Below, piece by piece: positions 14,982 to 24,487 of a stretch of 64,000 bases of DNA (the stretch's first letter is position 1; each line of letters opens with the position of its first letter). A program made the position numbers and the translations under genes. Source of the stretch: CAIRDP01 sp037138335. Its GTDB lineage: Bacteria; Bacteroidota; Bacteroidia; Bacteroidales; FEN-979. Under the pieces are notes generated by a model, which worked only from the letters and a program-made list of their open reading frames with translations, was not told where the DNA came from and made no database searches. The stretch covers positions 186,001 through 250,000 of the forward strand of contig JBAXIO010000004.1 of NCBI GenBank assembly GCA_037138335.1, written 5' to 3'.

Positions 14982-17900
14982 TCAATTGATATAGATCTTG
15001 CGTATTACCTGGTCGCGTTCAGTGATCACTTTCACAATGTAGTACCCGGCATTTAAATCCAGGTTTATCTTTTGTGTCATGTCGTTGTTCAGTGAGCAAT
15101 TGTATACCTGCTGTCCCATTAGGCTATAGATATACACATTGCCTTTCAGGAGTGATTGGTCGCTGTTTTTGATGTAAACCGACTTTTCAAAACTGTATAC
15201 CTGCATGGTATTCTCGGCAGACGGGCCGCCAATACCAATGTTGGGATTCGTAAAATGAAGCAGGAAGCGGTTTGGATCGTTGGACGATGCATGAGTGAAC
15301 GTGTATACCGGGTTGTCCCTCAGATTCTGTGTTTTATTCTCTTTGAGGTCTTCGAGAATTATGCTGATCCGCTGATCAAAGCTTTCCAACCTTGAAGCAG
15401 AGAAGGTAAAAGTTCCGCCCTGGCTGCAGGTAAATCCCATGGGGACAAGAGTCACTTTCGTGAGGAAAGGCTGAGCGTTAATTGTTACCTTTTCTTCTGT
15501 CGGCAACACAGTGTAAAGTTGAGGCGCTGTAGTCAAACCGCCAAGTTTCGTCGCATCATAGCTTGGATCGTAACCGGTGGTGGTGCCGGGCATAAAACAA
15601 ATGATAGTTTCATCATCATAGGTGTTAATATTGCTTGTAGCCTTAATCAACAGGTTGTTTTCCAAAGCATCTGATCCTTTCAGGAAAGGCTCCGAATTAT
15701 GGACACGTGTTGCATTTGTAAGCTGGAAGTTTGACGTAGCTGCCGTATTTCTGACAAAGAACCCTTGCATGGCCGGAGCATACTGAGTATGTAGTCCACC
15801 ACTTCCAGCGGTATAAGGTTTATAGTTGCCTTCTGCTGGGGACCAGAACCAGGCGGTTTTTTCACCGGTATTTGGCCAGGTTACCCCGACATTATTCAGG
15901 TCGACGGCGCTTGGATAAGGATTCCCGGTAAGGGTGTAACCGTTGGTGGCATCTGCCTGGCAACTGATTAACTTTGTACCTGTATTCGGTGTTCCGGTCA
16001 AGGTAATCAGTGTAGACTGGTCTTTCACATTCAGGCCATATCCCTGCATTACGGTTAAGGGTGTAGTTGGATCCAATATATTAGTATTCCATGTGTTGGA
16101 AGCGGTATTAAATGTTGCAAGGTAGTCTCCCAGGAATGCATTTGCCGTTGCGCTGGATATGGGTATTGCAACATAATGCCAGAGGTTGTTCGTTGCCACC
16201 ATTTCAATGGCTGCTGTACCGACCCCGGAAATGGTTCCGTTATCGATGAAGGAGCCAGTGTTTTTAATGATAAGGCAGCCGGCACCGCCGCTGAGGGTCG
16301 TGGTTCCTCCGGCGGTAAGAGATTTTCCGGCGGCAATTGTATATTTACCTGATGTAATTGTGAAAGCGCCGGATGTTGTTAAAGCGACATTTTGTGTTAC
16401 GCCGGATGCATTGGAATTATCAGTCGTCAATGCTGTAAGGCTGGCTGTGGGAGAGGAAACTAAATTTCTGAATGTGCCGGATCCTGAGATGCTCTGTACA
16501 TTTGTAGAGGCAACCAAAGAACTTCCTGAAAGACTACCCAGGTCAAGTGAGGTAATGCAGGTCATCGTTCCGTTATTCGTAATATTTCCACCAACCCGAA
16601 GTGGGGCTCCGGCCGAAATATTTCTAAACTCGCTTCCTGAATTGACAGTAAAAGCACCGCCAACATAGCTCCCGTTAGCACTCGAAGAGGAAGAAGAAAC
16701 CCAACGGTTTGTTCCACTTCCGCCATTTACGATTACATTGCCAAGCAATAACATTCCAGTGCCAACGTAACAGTCAAATTCAAAGCCATTTGTATTGGCA
16801 GAAGCCTCAGCACTCGATCCATCTCCAAATTGCAATGTATGGCCGATCCATGAAGTGTTGTTGGTAGAAACATTATAAGCAAATGACCTGGCGGTTCCTG
16901 TTGACGGTGGATCCACTATGATCATTGTGCCGCCGTTAACGGTTCCTGTGTTTGTGGTAATTTGCACCAGAACCGTTCCCGAAGCCACACTGCTTGTTGC
17001 ACCGTTTCCATCAACAGTGATGGTACCCCCACTTTGATTAAAAGTTGATCCCGATGCAATGTTCAGGTTCCCGAAGAGATTTATGTTGCCGGAAGATACT
17101 GTAAGTGTGCCGCTATTGGTGATTTGCCGATTACAGTTTCCGGAACTGCCTACGGTTAATGTTCCGCCGTTTATTGTTATTGTGCCGGTAGTAACAGCAT
17201 TTGTAATCCCGGTTGTTGAAGCCCCCGTGACTGTCGCTGTACCTCCGGTACTGTTGAAAGTTCCGTTGTTGGACAAGGTCCCTGCTATTGTCAATGTACT
17301 GCCTGCAACGGTAAGTACCCCACCGCTGTTGACTGTCACGTTATTTGCACTCCCTGCAGATGCTGTGACTGTAACAGTATGTCCGTTTGCAATAGTAACA
17401 TTATCTGAAGATGTAGGGGCGGTGCCCTTGTTCCAGGTAGTCCCATCCTCCCAGTTTCCTGATTTGATAGAGGTAAAAGGTATATCTGTGGCGGCGATGC
17501 CTATGTACAATGGATTTGCTGTTAAATTGGCAAGGGTAATCCCGGTCCGCTGGCCGTTGGGGGTTACAGTGCCGTTTTGGTGTGTAGATGAAGGTATGAC
17601 AGCCGCACTGTTGATGATCCTTGTGTTCCCGTTGCTAGGTGCAGAGCCAAATGCAGTGGGAGCTGATATCGATGCGGTAAAGGAGGTGGCAGAAGGTGTT
17701 GTCGACATCGTGCCAACAGTCCAGTATCCGTTGAACCGGGTATCAACTGTATATGCAACATCAGTGATGGAAACCGCGGTAGTTCCGCTGCCGTCGGTAT
17801 AGGTGATTGCCGTAACACCTGCGGCGGTGGGGGTGGCCCTGTATAACCAAACCGACCTGTTATTGCCGGATGCATCGATAAACGGGAAGCGGCTGGTGGT

Positions 17901-20900
17901 TGTTGCCGGGTCGGACCCTGCTGTGATTGTGCTCCCTGTAGTGGCAGCCAGCCAGTAACGGCCGAATGTGCTGCCGGGAAGTACCCCTCCTGAGGTCACG
18001 GTAAGCGAGCCTAAGCCTCCCGCAACCGTTCCCAGTAATAGCCCGCTACCCGATGTAGAAAGGTACCCGGCAGTAAAGGTAAGCGTTCCTGATACCGAGG
18101 AGATGCCGGTCGGGCAGCCTGTGATATTATTAAGTGCGTTGAATGTCACACCGGTTGCGGAGGTGTTGTTGATGGTCACGCTGGTAAAATGAGCTGTCCA
18201 GCTGGAGGCCAGGTTCTTGATAAGCCCGGAACCTGCCACCGAAACGCTCTGGGCGGAGGTCTGTGCAGAGGCTGTGAGCCCGGCGGTTGAACAGAATACA
18301 AAGGTTCCGCTTGCCTGAAGGATCCCGGCAGTGGCCACGCTGATGTTTCCCCCGATGTTCGTTGTTGCGGAATTCTGGTCATAGGTGCCGGCTGTTATGG
18401 TCATATCGCTGTTAAATACATTTGTTCCGCTTTGTGTTACATTGCGGTTAGTACCACCTGGGTTATTTACAATGATTTTTCCAAAATTTAATCTGGCTGA
18501 AGCACTTGCATATGCGTTAAAATAGAATCCACTTGTATTCCCACCTGCGTCGGTGCTTGAACCATCACCAAATTGAAGGGTATGTGTGGTGCTTGCATTA
18601 AAATTTACTCCCGAAGTGAAATATCCATAGATGGCATAGCCATTAGTGTTTGTTGATGCAGTATGAGGATCCCTGATGATCAGAGTCCCACCGGTAAGCG
18701 ACACTGTTCCGGTTGCAAATGATGCCGAACTTGTCCCAATTCCAAACAAAGGTGTCCCTGATACAACAGATCCCGTTGCTGATCCTGCATTGTTCCCGTC
18801 AATCGTGATCGTTCCGCTGCTCTGGTTAAAGGTGGCCCCGGTAGCAATAAACAGGTTACCGTTAATATTAATATTTGCCCCGCTTGCCGTAAGTGTGCCA
18901 CTGTTATTGATGAAATTATCGTAATTTGAGGTCCCTACATTCAAGGTGCCGGCAGAAGCTACAAGTGCCCCGCCTGAATTGATGGTAATGGCCATACAAC
19001 TTCCGGTTCCTGTAGTGCCATCAACCGTAACGGTATGTCCGTTGAGAATCACAGGATAACTTGAACCTGAGGGAGGAGAACCGCCGACCCAGGTATTCCC
19101 ATCTTCCCACTTGCCCGACTGTGCTGTATTCAAAGGGAAATCGCCGCTGTTGATACCAATGTACAATGGATTTGCTGTTAAATTGGCAAGTGTAATCCCG
19201 GTTCGCTGACCATTGGGGGTTACAGTTCCTGCTTGATGTGCCGAGGACGGAATAATGGCAGCGGCATTTGTAATCCTGGTGTTACCGGTAATGGGAGGTG
19301 TTGCGCCAAATACTCCCGGAGCAGAGATGGAAGCAGTAAAGGATGTGGCAGATGGAGTTGTACTTAAAGTAGAAACTGACCAGTAGCCATTAAACTGTGA
19401 GTTCACAGTATAGCCTCCATCCGCGATGGAAACCGCGGTAGTGCCGCTGCCATCGGTATAGGTGATGGCCGTAACACCTGCGGCGGTGGGGGTGGCCCTG
19501 TATAACCAAACCGACCTGTTATTGCCGGATGCATCGATAAACGGGAAGCGGCTGGTGGTTGTTGCCGGGTCGGACCCTGCTGTGATTGTGCTCCCTGTAG
19601 TGGCAGCCAGCCAGTAACGGCCGAATGTGCTGCCGGGAAGTACCCCTCCTGAGGTCACGGTAAGCGAGCCTAAGCCTCCCGCAACCGTTCCCAGTAATAG
19701 CCCGCTACCCGATGTAGAAAGGTACCCGGCAGTAAAGGTAAGCGTTCCTGATACCGAGGAGATGCCGGTCGGGCAGCCTGTGATATTATTAAGTGCGTTG
19801 AATGTCACACCGGTTGCGGAGGTGTTGTTGATGGTCACGCTGGTAAAATGAGCTGTCCAGCTGGAGGCCAGGTTCTTGATAAGCCCGGAACCTGCCACCG
19901 AAACGCTCTGGGCGGAGGTCTGTGCAGAGGCTGTGAGCCCGGCGGTTGAACAGAATACAAAGGTTCCGCTTGCCTGAAGGATCCCGGCAGTGGCCACGCT
20001 GATGTTTCCCCCGATGTTCGTTGTTGCGGAATTCTGGTCATAGGTGCCGGCTGTTATGGTCATATCGCTGTTAAATACATTTGTTCCGCTTTGTGTTACA
20101 TTGCGGTTAGTACCACCTGGGTTATTTACAATGATTTTTCCAAAATTTAATCTGGCTGAAGCACTTGCATATGCGTTAAAATAGAATCCACTTGTATTCC
20201 CACCTGCGTCGGTGCTTGAACCATCACCAAATTGAAGGGTATGAGCGGAAGAAGCGTTGAAATTCACACCACTGGATAAATAAGCATATACAGCATAGGC
20301 ACTTGTGTTGGGGGTAGCAGTGTGAGGATCCCTGATGATGAGGGTCCCACCGGTAAGCGACACTGTTCCGGTTGCAAATGATGCCGAACTTGTTCCGAAT
20401 CCCAGAAGGGGTGTGCCGGAAGCAACGCTTCCGGCAGCGGATCCTGCATTGTTCCCGTCAATCGTGATCGTTCCGCTGCTCTGGCTGAAGGTCGACCCTG
20501 TAGCATTAAAAATATTTCCGTTTACTGTCAAGGCGCCCCCACTTGTAGTTAAGGTACCGGAGTTGTTAATGTAGTTGTTAAAGTTTGAAGCGCCAATAGT
20601 TAAAGTTCCGCCTGCGATAGTCAGTGCCCCCCCGGAATTAATTATCATGGATCCGGAACCAACAGTTCCTGTTGTGCCATCCACCGTTATAGTGTGTCCG
20701 GAGTTAATGGAAACATTGCTGCTGCTTGACGGAGCAGAACCGCCAACCCAGGTTGACCCATCCTCCCATTTGCCGCTTTGGTATGTTTGTACCGGAAGAT
20801 CACTGCTGCTGATACCAAGATAAAAAGTACCTGAAAAATCAGTTGCAGCAATCGCTGTGCGCTGAACATGAGGCAGGGTTGTCCCGGCCTGGTTTGTCCC

Positions 20901-22556
20901 AACCACCGTAGCAACTTTCATCAGCCTGCTATTCGTGTTGAAGGTAGTATAAGTACCTTGACCTGAAACAGCATAGGAAAATGTGCCGGTTCCGGCTGCA
21001 AAACCTCCACTTGTGCTAACTGTCCATGTGGCAGCCGATTGCCTGTCAATACTGTAGCCTCCATCATTAACTGCTCCTACAGTATTTAAACCCGAACCAT
21101 CTGTGTGTTGAACAGAAATAACGCCACCGGTGGCACCTGTTGTCGTAGGTCTGTTCAGATGAAAATTACGTGAATTTGACCCGACAAGAAAAGGATAGGA
21201 GCCTGTTCCCATGGTAGGTATTGTACTTGCTGTTATCGTTGTGCCTGCACCTGCAGCTGAAAACCACCTGCCAAAAATACTGCCGGTTGTAAATCCACCT
21301 GCTGTATAGGATAATGTACCGGTGGTAGCGGTGCTAATGCCAAGTATCAGGCTTTGTCCGTTGGTATTTACTGTTCCCGTTGTCATTGTCAAGGTCCCTG
21401 AAATATGACCGGCATAACTCCCTAGTGTTAATACTCCACTGCCAAACGTCACCCCCAGTGCGTTGTTTATGGTAATGCTTCCAAAAAAAGCGGTAGGGGA
21501 AGCTGATAAGTTCCTGAATACCCCCGACCCGGAAATTGTAGATGCAGATGAGGGGACATATCCCGCTAAACTTGCATGGCCTCCAATATTTAGCACAGGT
21601 GGTGAGGAACTGCGACTTGTAGTAAAAGTTCCATTATTTACAATGGAACCGATCATCAATAGATTTATAGAAGTTGAGTTTGGGTTGATCCTGAATTCGG
21701 ATCCTGAATTGATGGTTAGGGTTCCTGCAATAAATGTTCCGTAGAAAGTTGAACTATTAAAGGACGAACTGCCGTATCTGCCAACACCATTTCCGGCATT
21801 TACCGTTAAGTTGTTTATTGTATTATATGAATTTGAATAAGTTTCAACAGTAAAGCCATCTGAATTCCCCGGAGTAGTACTGACACCATCTCCCAGGATA
21901 AATGTGTGTGTTCCTGTAAAATAGGTATATCCTTGCGCAAGTGCTATATTAATAGATCGGGTGGTCTGAACCGAGATGGTATTACATGGAGGGTCAACAA
22001 TTGTTATGTTTCCCGCGGTGCAATTTGGTGTACCACCGGATATGTAAAAAAGGTGTACTCCTGAACCGACACTTGAGGCTGCTGTATTCCCATCATTGCC
22101 ATCCAGATTAATATCCCCGCCACTTTGATTGAAGTTTCCGGCAGTCATGGCAAAGTTGCCATTGAGTGTAATCGTACCACCTGTAATGGTTAATGTTCCG
22201 CTTGTGCCGACACCAAGGGTAGTATTGTATCCAGTCGCTTTGGCAACTGTAAGTGAGTTGCCTGCTGATACTGTTAATGTCCCTGCGGGGCTGGCAGGGG
22301 TAAATCCGGAATAGTTACCAATATACAAGGCCCTGACGGCAGCCGGTGCACTCAGGGTCATAACAGACCCATTCCCTACAACAAAAATATCGGCATTACT
22401 GATGCTGCCAGGTGCGGTGCCTGAACCATCGGTTCCGGTTCCCCAACTTGAAGTTGAATTAAAGTCAGTGGCGGCAGCCTTTGAATAATAGGTAGTTTGA
22501 CTCATCCCTAAGTGACTCAAGATCAGACTGGCGAAAAGAAGTAAAAACTGTTTCAT
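14982..22556 (-). CDS. Giant T9SS-secreted beta-strand repeat protein
   Basis: A 2524-residue protein. It has a signal peptide (residues 1-19, ending SHLGMSQ). The body is rich in Gly, Ser, Thr and Asn and is made of module blocks. Each block starts with a G8-like unit (SGKWEDGSTWVGGSAP, SGKWEDGNTWVGGSPP, SGNWEDGTTWNKGTAP) followed by xxGHTVTVDGTTG and many short beta-strand repeats (SGGALTIAGGTLTIG, NNSGTLTTSGG), probably a beta-helix. The last 75 residues form a Por-secretion type A sorting domain (SLMGQQVYNCSLN...GYYIVKVITERDQVIRKIYIN). The protein should be exported by Sec, passed through the type IX system and anchored or released at the surface. An adhesion or matrix role is plausible but unproven. 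An internal 776-bp segment is duplicated without change. Confidence 0.88.
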   Translation of the reverse strand: MKQFLLLFASLILSHLGMSQTTYYSKAAATDFNSTSSWGTGTDGSGTAPGSISNADIFVVGNGSVMTLSAPAAVRALYIGNYSGFTPASPAGTLTVSAGNSLTVAKATGYNTTLGVGTSGTLTITGGTITLNGNFAMTAGNFNQSGGDINLDGNDGNTAASSVGSGVHLFYISGGTPNCTAGNITIVDPPCNTISVQTTRSINIALAQGYTYFTGTHTFILGDGVSTTPGNSDGFTVETYSNSYNTINNLTVNAGNGVGRYGSSSFNSSTFYGTFIAGTLTINSGSEFRINPNSTSINLLMIGSIVNNGTFTTSRSSSPPVLNIGGHASLAGYVPSSASTISGSGVFRNLSASPTAFFGSITINNALGVTFGSGVLTLGSYAGHISGTLTMTTGTVNTNGQSLILGISTATTGTLSYTAGGFTTGSIFGRWFSAAGAGTTITASTIPTMGTGSYPFLVGSNSRNFHLNRPTTTGATGGVISVQHTDGSGLNTVGAVNDGGYSIDRQSAATWTVSTSGGFAAGTGTFSYAVSGQGTYTTFNTNSRLMKVATVVGTNQAGTTLPHVQRTAIAATDFSGTFYLGISSSDLPVQTYQSGKWEDGSTWVGGSAPSSSSNVSINSGHTITVDGTTGTVGSGSMIINSGGALTIAGGTLTIGASNFNNYINNSGTLTTSGGALTVNGNIFNATGSTFSQSSGTITIDGNNAGSAAGSVASGTPLLGFGTSSASFATGTVSLTGGTLIIRDPHTATPNTSAYAVYAYLSSGVNFNASSAHTLQFGDGSSTDAGGNTSGFYFNAYASASARLNFGKIIVNNPGGTNRNVTQSGTNVFNSDMTITAGTYDQNSATTNIGGNISVATAGILQASGTFVFCSTAGLTASAQTSAQSVSVAGSGLIKNLASSWTAHFTSVTINNTSATGVTFNALNNITGCPTGISSVSGTLTFTAGYLSTSGSGLLLGTVAGGLGSLTVTSGGVLPGSTFGRYWLAATTGSTITAGSDPATTTSRFPFIDASGNNRSVWLYRATPTAAGVTAITYTDGSGTTAVSIADGGYTVNSQFNGYWSVSTLSTTPSATSFTASISAPGVFGATPPITGNTRITNAAAIIPSSAHQAGTVTPNGQRTGITLANLTANPLYIGINSGDFPLNTAQSGKWEDGNTWVGGSPPSGSSYPVILNGHTVTVDGTTGTGSCMAITINSGGALVASAGTLNVGTSNYDNFINNSGTLTASGANININGNLFIATGATFNQSSGTITIDGNNAGSATGSVVSGTPLFGIGTSSASFATGTVSLTGGTLIIRDPHTASTNTNGYAIYGYFTSGVNFNASTTHTLQFGDGSSTDAGGNTSGFYFNAYASASARLNFGKIIVNNPGGTNRNVTQSGTNVFNSDMTITAGTYDQNSATTNIGGNISVATAGILQASGTFVFCSTAGLTASAQTSAQSVSVAGSGLIKNLASSWTAHFTSVTINNTSATGVTFNALNNITGCPTGISSVSGTLTFTAGYLSTSGSGLLLGTVAGGLGSLTVTSGGVLPGSTFGRYWLAATTGSTITAGSDPATTTSRFPFIDASGNNRSVWLYRATPTAAGVTAITYTDGSGTTAVSITDVAYTVDTRFNGYWTVGTMSTTPSATSFTASISAPTAFGSAPSNGNTRIINSAAVIPSSTHQNGTVTPNGQRTGITLANLTANPLYIGIAATDIPFTSIKSGNWEDGTTWNKGTAPTSSDNVTIANGHTVTVTASAGSANNVTVNSGGVLTVAGSTLTIAGTLSNNGTFNSTGGTATVTGASTTGITNAVTTGTITINGGTLTVGSSGNCNRQITNSGTLTVSSGNINLFGNLNIASGSTFNQSGGTITVDGNGATSSVASGTVLVQITTNTGTVNGGTMIIVDPPSTGTARSFAYNVSTNNTSWIGHTLQFGDGSSAEASANTNGFEFDCYVGTGMLLLGNVIVNGGSGTNRWVSSSSSSANGSYVGGAFTVNSGSEFRNISAGAPLRVGGNITNNGTMTCITSLDLGSLSGSSLVASTNVQSISGSGTFRNLVSSPTASLTALTTDNSNASGVTQNVALTTSGAFTITSGKYTIAAGKSLTAGGTTTLSGGAGCLIIKNTGSFIDNGTISGVGTAAIEMVATNNLWHYVAIPISSATANAFLGDYLATFNTASNTWNTNILDPTTPLTVMQGYGLNVKDQSTLITLTGTPNTGTKLISCQADATNGYTLTGNPYPSAVDLNNVGVTWPNTGEKTAWFWSPAEGNYKPYTAGSGGLHTQYAPAMQGFFVRNTAATSNFQLTNATRVHNSEPFLKGSDALENNLLIKATSNINTYDDETIICFMPGTTTGYDPSYDATKLGGLTTAPQLYTVLPTEEKVTINAQPFLTKVTLVPMGFTCSQGGTFTFSASRLESFDQRISIILEDLKENKTQNLRDNPVYTFTHASSNDPNRFLLHFTNPNIGIGGPSAENTMQVYSFEKSVYIKNSDQSLLKGNVYIYSLMGQQVYNCSLNNDMTQKINLDLNAGYYIVKVITERDQVIRKIYIN
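17809..18584 (-). repeat. 776-bp direct repeat, copy 1 (inside giant T9SS gene)
   Basis: This stretch recurs at 19468-20243, offset 1659 bases (553 codons, in frame). I compared the two by eye and found no difference. Flanking sequence is related but clearly diverged (for example T/G at 17808 versus 19467, and T/A just after the right end), so the identity has sharp borders inside an older module duplication. Confidence 0.85.
19468..20243 (-). repeat. 776-bp direct repeat, copy 2 (inside giant T9SS gene)
   Basis: Second copy of the 17809-18584 segment, in the same orientation and frame. The repeat encodes about 258 residues, including AGSDPATTTSRFPFIDASG and FGKIIVNNPGGTNRNVTQSG. Confidence 0.85.
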
Positions 22557-22775
22557 ATAAATTATTTATGGTTTCTATTACTTTGTTGAACTGGAATAAT
22601 TCTGCTCTCCTTTAAGCCGGAGGATTTTATTTCAATTTTTTTTAATGTCTTAAAATAAAGGAATGGATAAGATTTTTCCATCCGAAGGTAAATTAGAAAC
22701 AAATAAAAAAAAGAAAACGAAGAAAAAGCCGAATATGGAGTTCGACTTCACGAATCCGGACTCGTAAACGAATAA

Positions 22776-23909
22776 TTATGAGCTTTCAGAAATGATTTTC
22801 TTTCTGAATTCGCTGGGGGTGCATCCTGCAATTTGTTTAAAAGCTTCATAAAAGGTGGATTTTGAGGAAAATCCGGCCATTTCTGCAATACCCATAATAG
22901 AATATTTTTGATTCAAATCGTTGTTTATCAGATTTTTAGCTTCCTCAATACGATGAAAATTTATAAATGCAAAGAAATTTTGCTTGTAATTTTCATTCAG
23001 GATCTGAGAAATATATTTCGAATTAGTATCAAGTCGCCTTGCAACATCATCAATGCTCAGTTTAAGGTTGGTGTAAATCTTTTCCTCCAGGATCAATCTT
23101 TCCAGGTGACTGATTAGCAACTGCTTTTGTATTTCGGTGAGCGGGGATGAAGAATATTTCGCAAGAATCGGTTGTGGGAGTGCAAGACTGACTGCCTGGG
23201 TGATAATATCATTATTATCAGAAGGTTGAGGTTCGGCCTTTTCTTTAATCGGTATATCATCGGACAGGTCGTCATCCAGGGGCAAATCTGTCTGAATCAT
23301 TCCATGGTAACCAACAAAGAGCGTAATAGCCAGCATGCAAAAGTTATAGAAAATCCGGGTAACCGCCAGGCTTTTCATCCCCGTGAAAAAAAAGAAATCA
23401 TTTATGAGGACAAAGGCTATAAATGAAATGACCAGTGCACGTATCCAATTGAGACTTATAGATTCGGTATAGGAAAAACGGTTTGCAATATAGGTTTTAT
23501 GTTCCTCGAAGCGCTTTAGTGATCGCCAGGTGTAATAGAATAACTGGAGGTTGCAAACGCCATAAACTGCAATGATATAGATTAACTCCAGGTACCTGAT
23601 TACCGGCGAAGGTGCCACATTACTAAAGCCATGGGAGATATAATTAATCCTTTCATAATCTGATGTCGCCAGGTATGGAAGATTCAGCAACAATATGAAG
23701 ACAGCCGGAATAAAGTGTAAAAAATGTTCCTTTCGGAACCTGAAACCAGGTGTTGTTACCGACTCGATATAGAGATAAAACAGGGGGATAAAAACCAGAA
23801 TAATGGGCAGGATAAGGTAGTAAACAATGACGAGAAGATTGAAAAGCTTCAGGCTGTAAAGAAGGTTAAAAGAAAAATAGATGGAAGTAAGAGCGAGGAA
23901 GCTCCCCAT
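22776..23909 (-). CDS. Membrane-anchored AraC-family transcriptional regulator
   Basis: A 377-residue protein. The N-terminal 200 residues have about six to seven hydrophobic helices (FSFNLLYSLKLFNLLVIVYYL, FIPAVFILLLNLPYL, LIYIIAVYGVCNL, ALVISFIAFVLI, IFYNFCMLAITLFVG). A cytoplasmic linker leads to a C-terminal AraC-type double helix-turn-helix (LSIDDVARRLDTNSKYISQIL and YSIMGIAEMAGFSSKSTFYEAFK, ending GCTPSEFRKK). Such seven-helix/AraC fusions occur widely in Bacteroidota and are thought to sense a signal at the membrane. It lies between the giant T9SS gene and the 808-residue T9SS gene and is divergent from the latter, so control of these surface proteins is a reasonable guess. ATG 23909 is the only good start. 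Confidence 0.9.
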   Translation of the reverse strand: MGSFLALTSIYFSFNLLYSLKLFNLLVIVYYLILPIILVFIPLFYLYIESVTTPGFRFRKEHFLHFIPAVFILLLNLPYLATSDYERINYISHGFSNVAPSPVIRYLELIYIIAVYGVCNLQLFYYTWRSLKRFEEHKTYIANRFSYTESISLNWIRALVISFIAFVLINDFFFFTGMKSLAVTRIFYNFCMLAITLFVGYHGMIQTDLPLDDDLSDDIPIKEKAEPQPSDNNDIITQAVSLALPQPILAKYSSSPLTEIQKQLLISHLERLILEEKIYTNLKLSIDDVARRLDTNSKYISQILNENYKQNFFAFINFHRIEEAKNLINNDLNQKYSIMGIAEMAGFSSKSTFYEAFKQIAGCTPSEFRKKIISESS

Positions 23910-23985
23910 AATCCGCCTGGCTCTCCATGGCCTGTTAAGGCTTTAGATATAAAGCAACAATGAAAGAACCCCTGACTGATATACG

Positions 23986-24239
23986 GGAAGAAGGTACAGA
24001 TTGGAAATTAGCTTGTCCATTATCAGTTGACTTACCAAACTTTAAAGTTTGGTAAATTTAGATAAGCTAAGGACGTTTTCCAAATATTTAAAAATCAGAT
24101 CCTGGATGGAACTGTAGGAAACGCTGACTTTGACAGGCCTTCGTCGGATCATCCTAATCCTCTCATTTTATTGATTATTAATATGATAAAGGTGTCAATA
24201 ATAACCGGAAGAAGGTGGATACAGAGTCTGGCCTGTCCA
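23986..24239 (+). repeat. Spaced degenerate direct repeat (GGAAGAAGGT...TGTCCA)
   Basis: GGAAGAAGGT at 23986-23995 and 24207-24216 is followed in both copies by ACAGA and, 17-18 bases on, by TGTCCA (24014-24019 and 24234-24239). AraC-type proteins bind direct repeats, so these could be binding sites of the adjacent regulator; this is inference. Confidence 0.4.
24032..24055. promoter_or_regulatory. Perfect 24-bp palindrome
   Basis: TTACCAAACTTT followed directly by its exact reverse complement. It lies about 120 bases upstream of the regulator start and 430 bases upstream of the secreted-protein start. It could be an operator for a dimeric regulator or a bidirectional terminator-like element. 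Confidence 0.6.
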
Positions 24240-24487
24240 CATAGATGAACAGGCAGGGTTATATTATTGTCAGCAAGGACGCCAAATCGGTTTGCTTTGC
24301 TTCAAAGTTAAGGAATTGAACTGGGCCTCAGGGCAGATAAGGCTGGAATATTGTTTCTGACATACACTGACTACCTTCCCTGAAGAAACCGTATTTGTTC
24401 GAATTCAGGAATCTGAACCTGTAAGGATGATGCCCTTAAGGTTAAAAGCGGAATTTCGCGTTTAATTAAACTCATAAAACAAATACC

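Larger units (their letters stand above)
23910..24487. other. 578-base divergent intergenic region
   Basis: Separates the AraC-type regulator gene (leftward) from the 808-residue secreted protein gene (rightward). No credible gene was found in either strand. It holds a perfect palindrome at 24032-24055 and a spaced degenerate direct repeat (23986-24019 and 24207-24239). No exact TAnnTTTG promoter was identified for either gene. Confidence 0.6.

Noticed and set aside
17809..20243. Direct repeats as a CRISPR array or mobile element
   Set aside because: The copies are long, in frame, inside a coding sequence, and have no spacer pattern, terminal inverted repeats or transposase.
15943..22314. 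Many plus-strand open frames opposite the giant T9SS gene (for example 17059-17802 and 19627-19851)
   Set aside because: They are antisense shadows of low-complexity G/S/T-rich coding sequence; two are identical only because they lie in the 776-bp repeat. No promoter, start context or protein family supports them.
22557..22775. Small gene in the gap between the giant T9SS gene and the AraC regulator
   Set aside because: Only AT-rich sequence with a weak hairpin; no frame with coding character.
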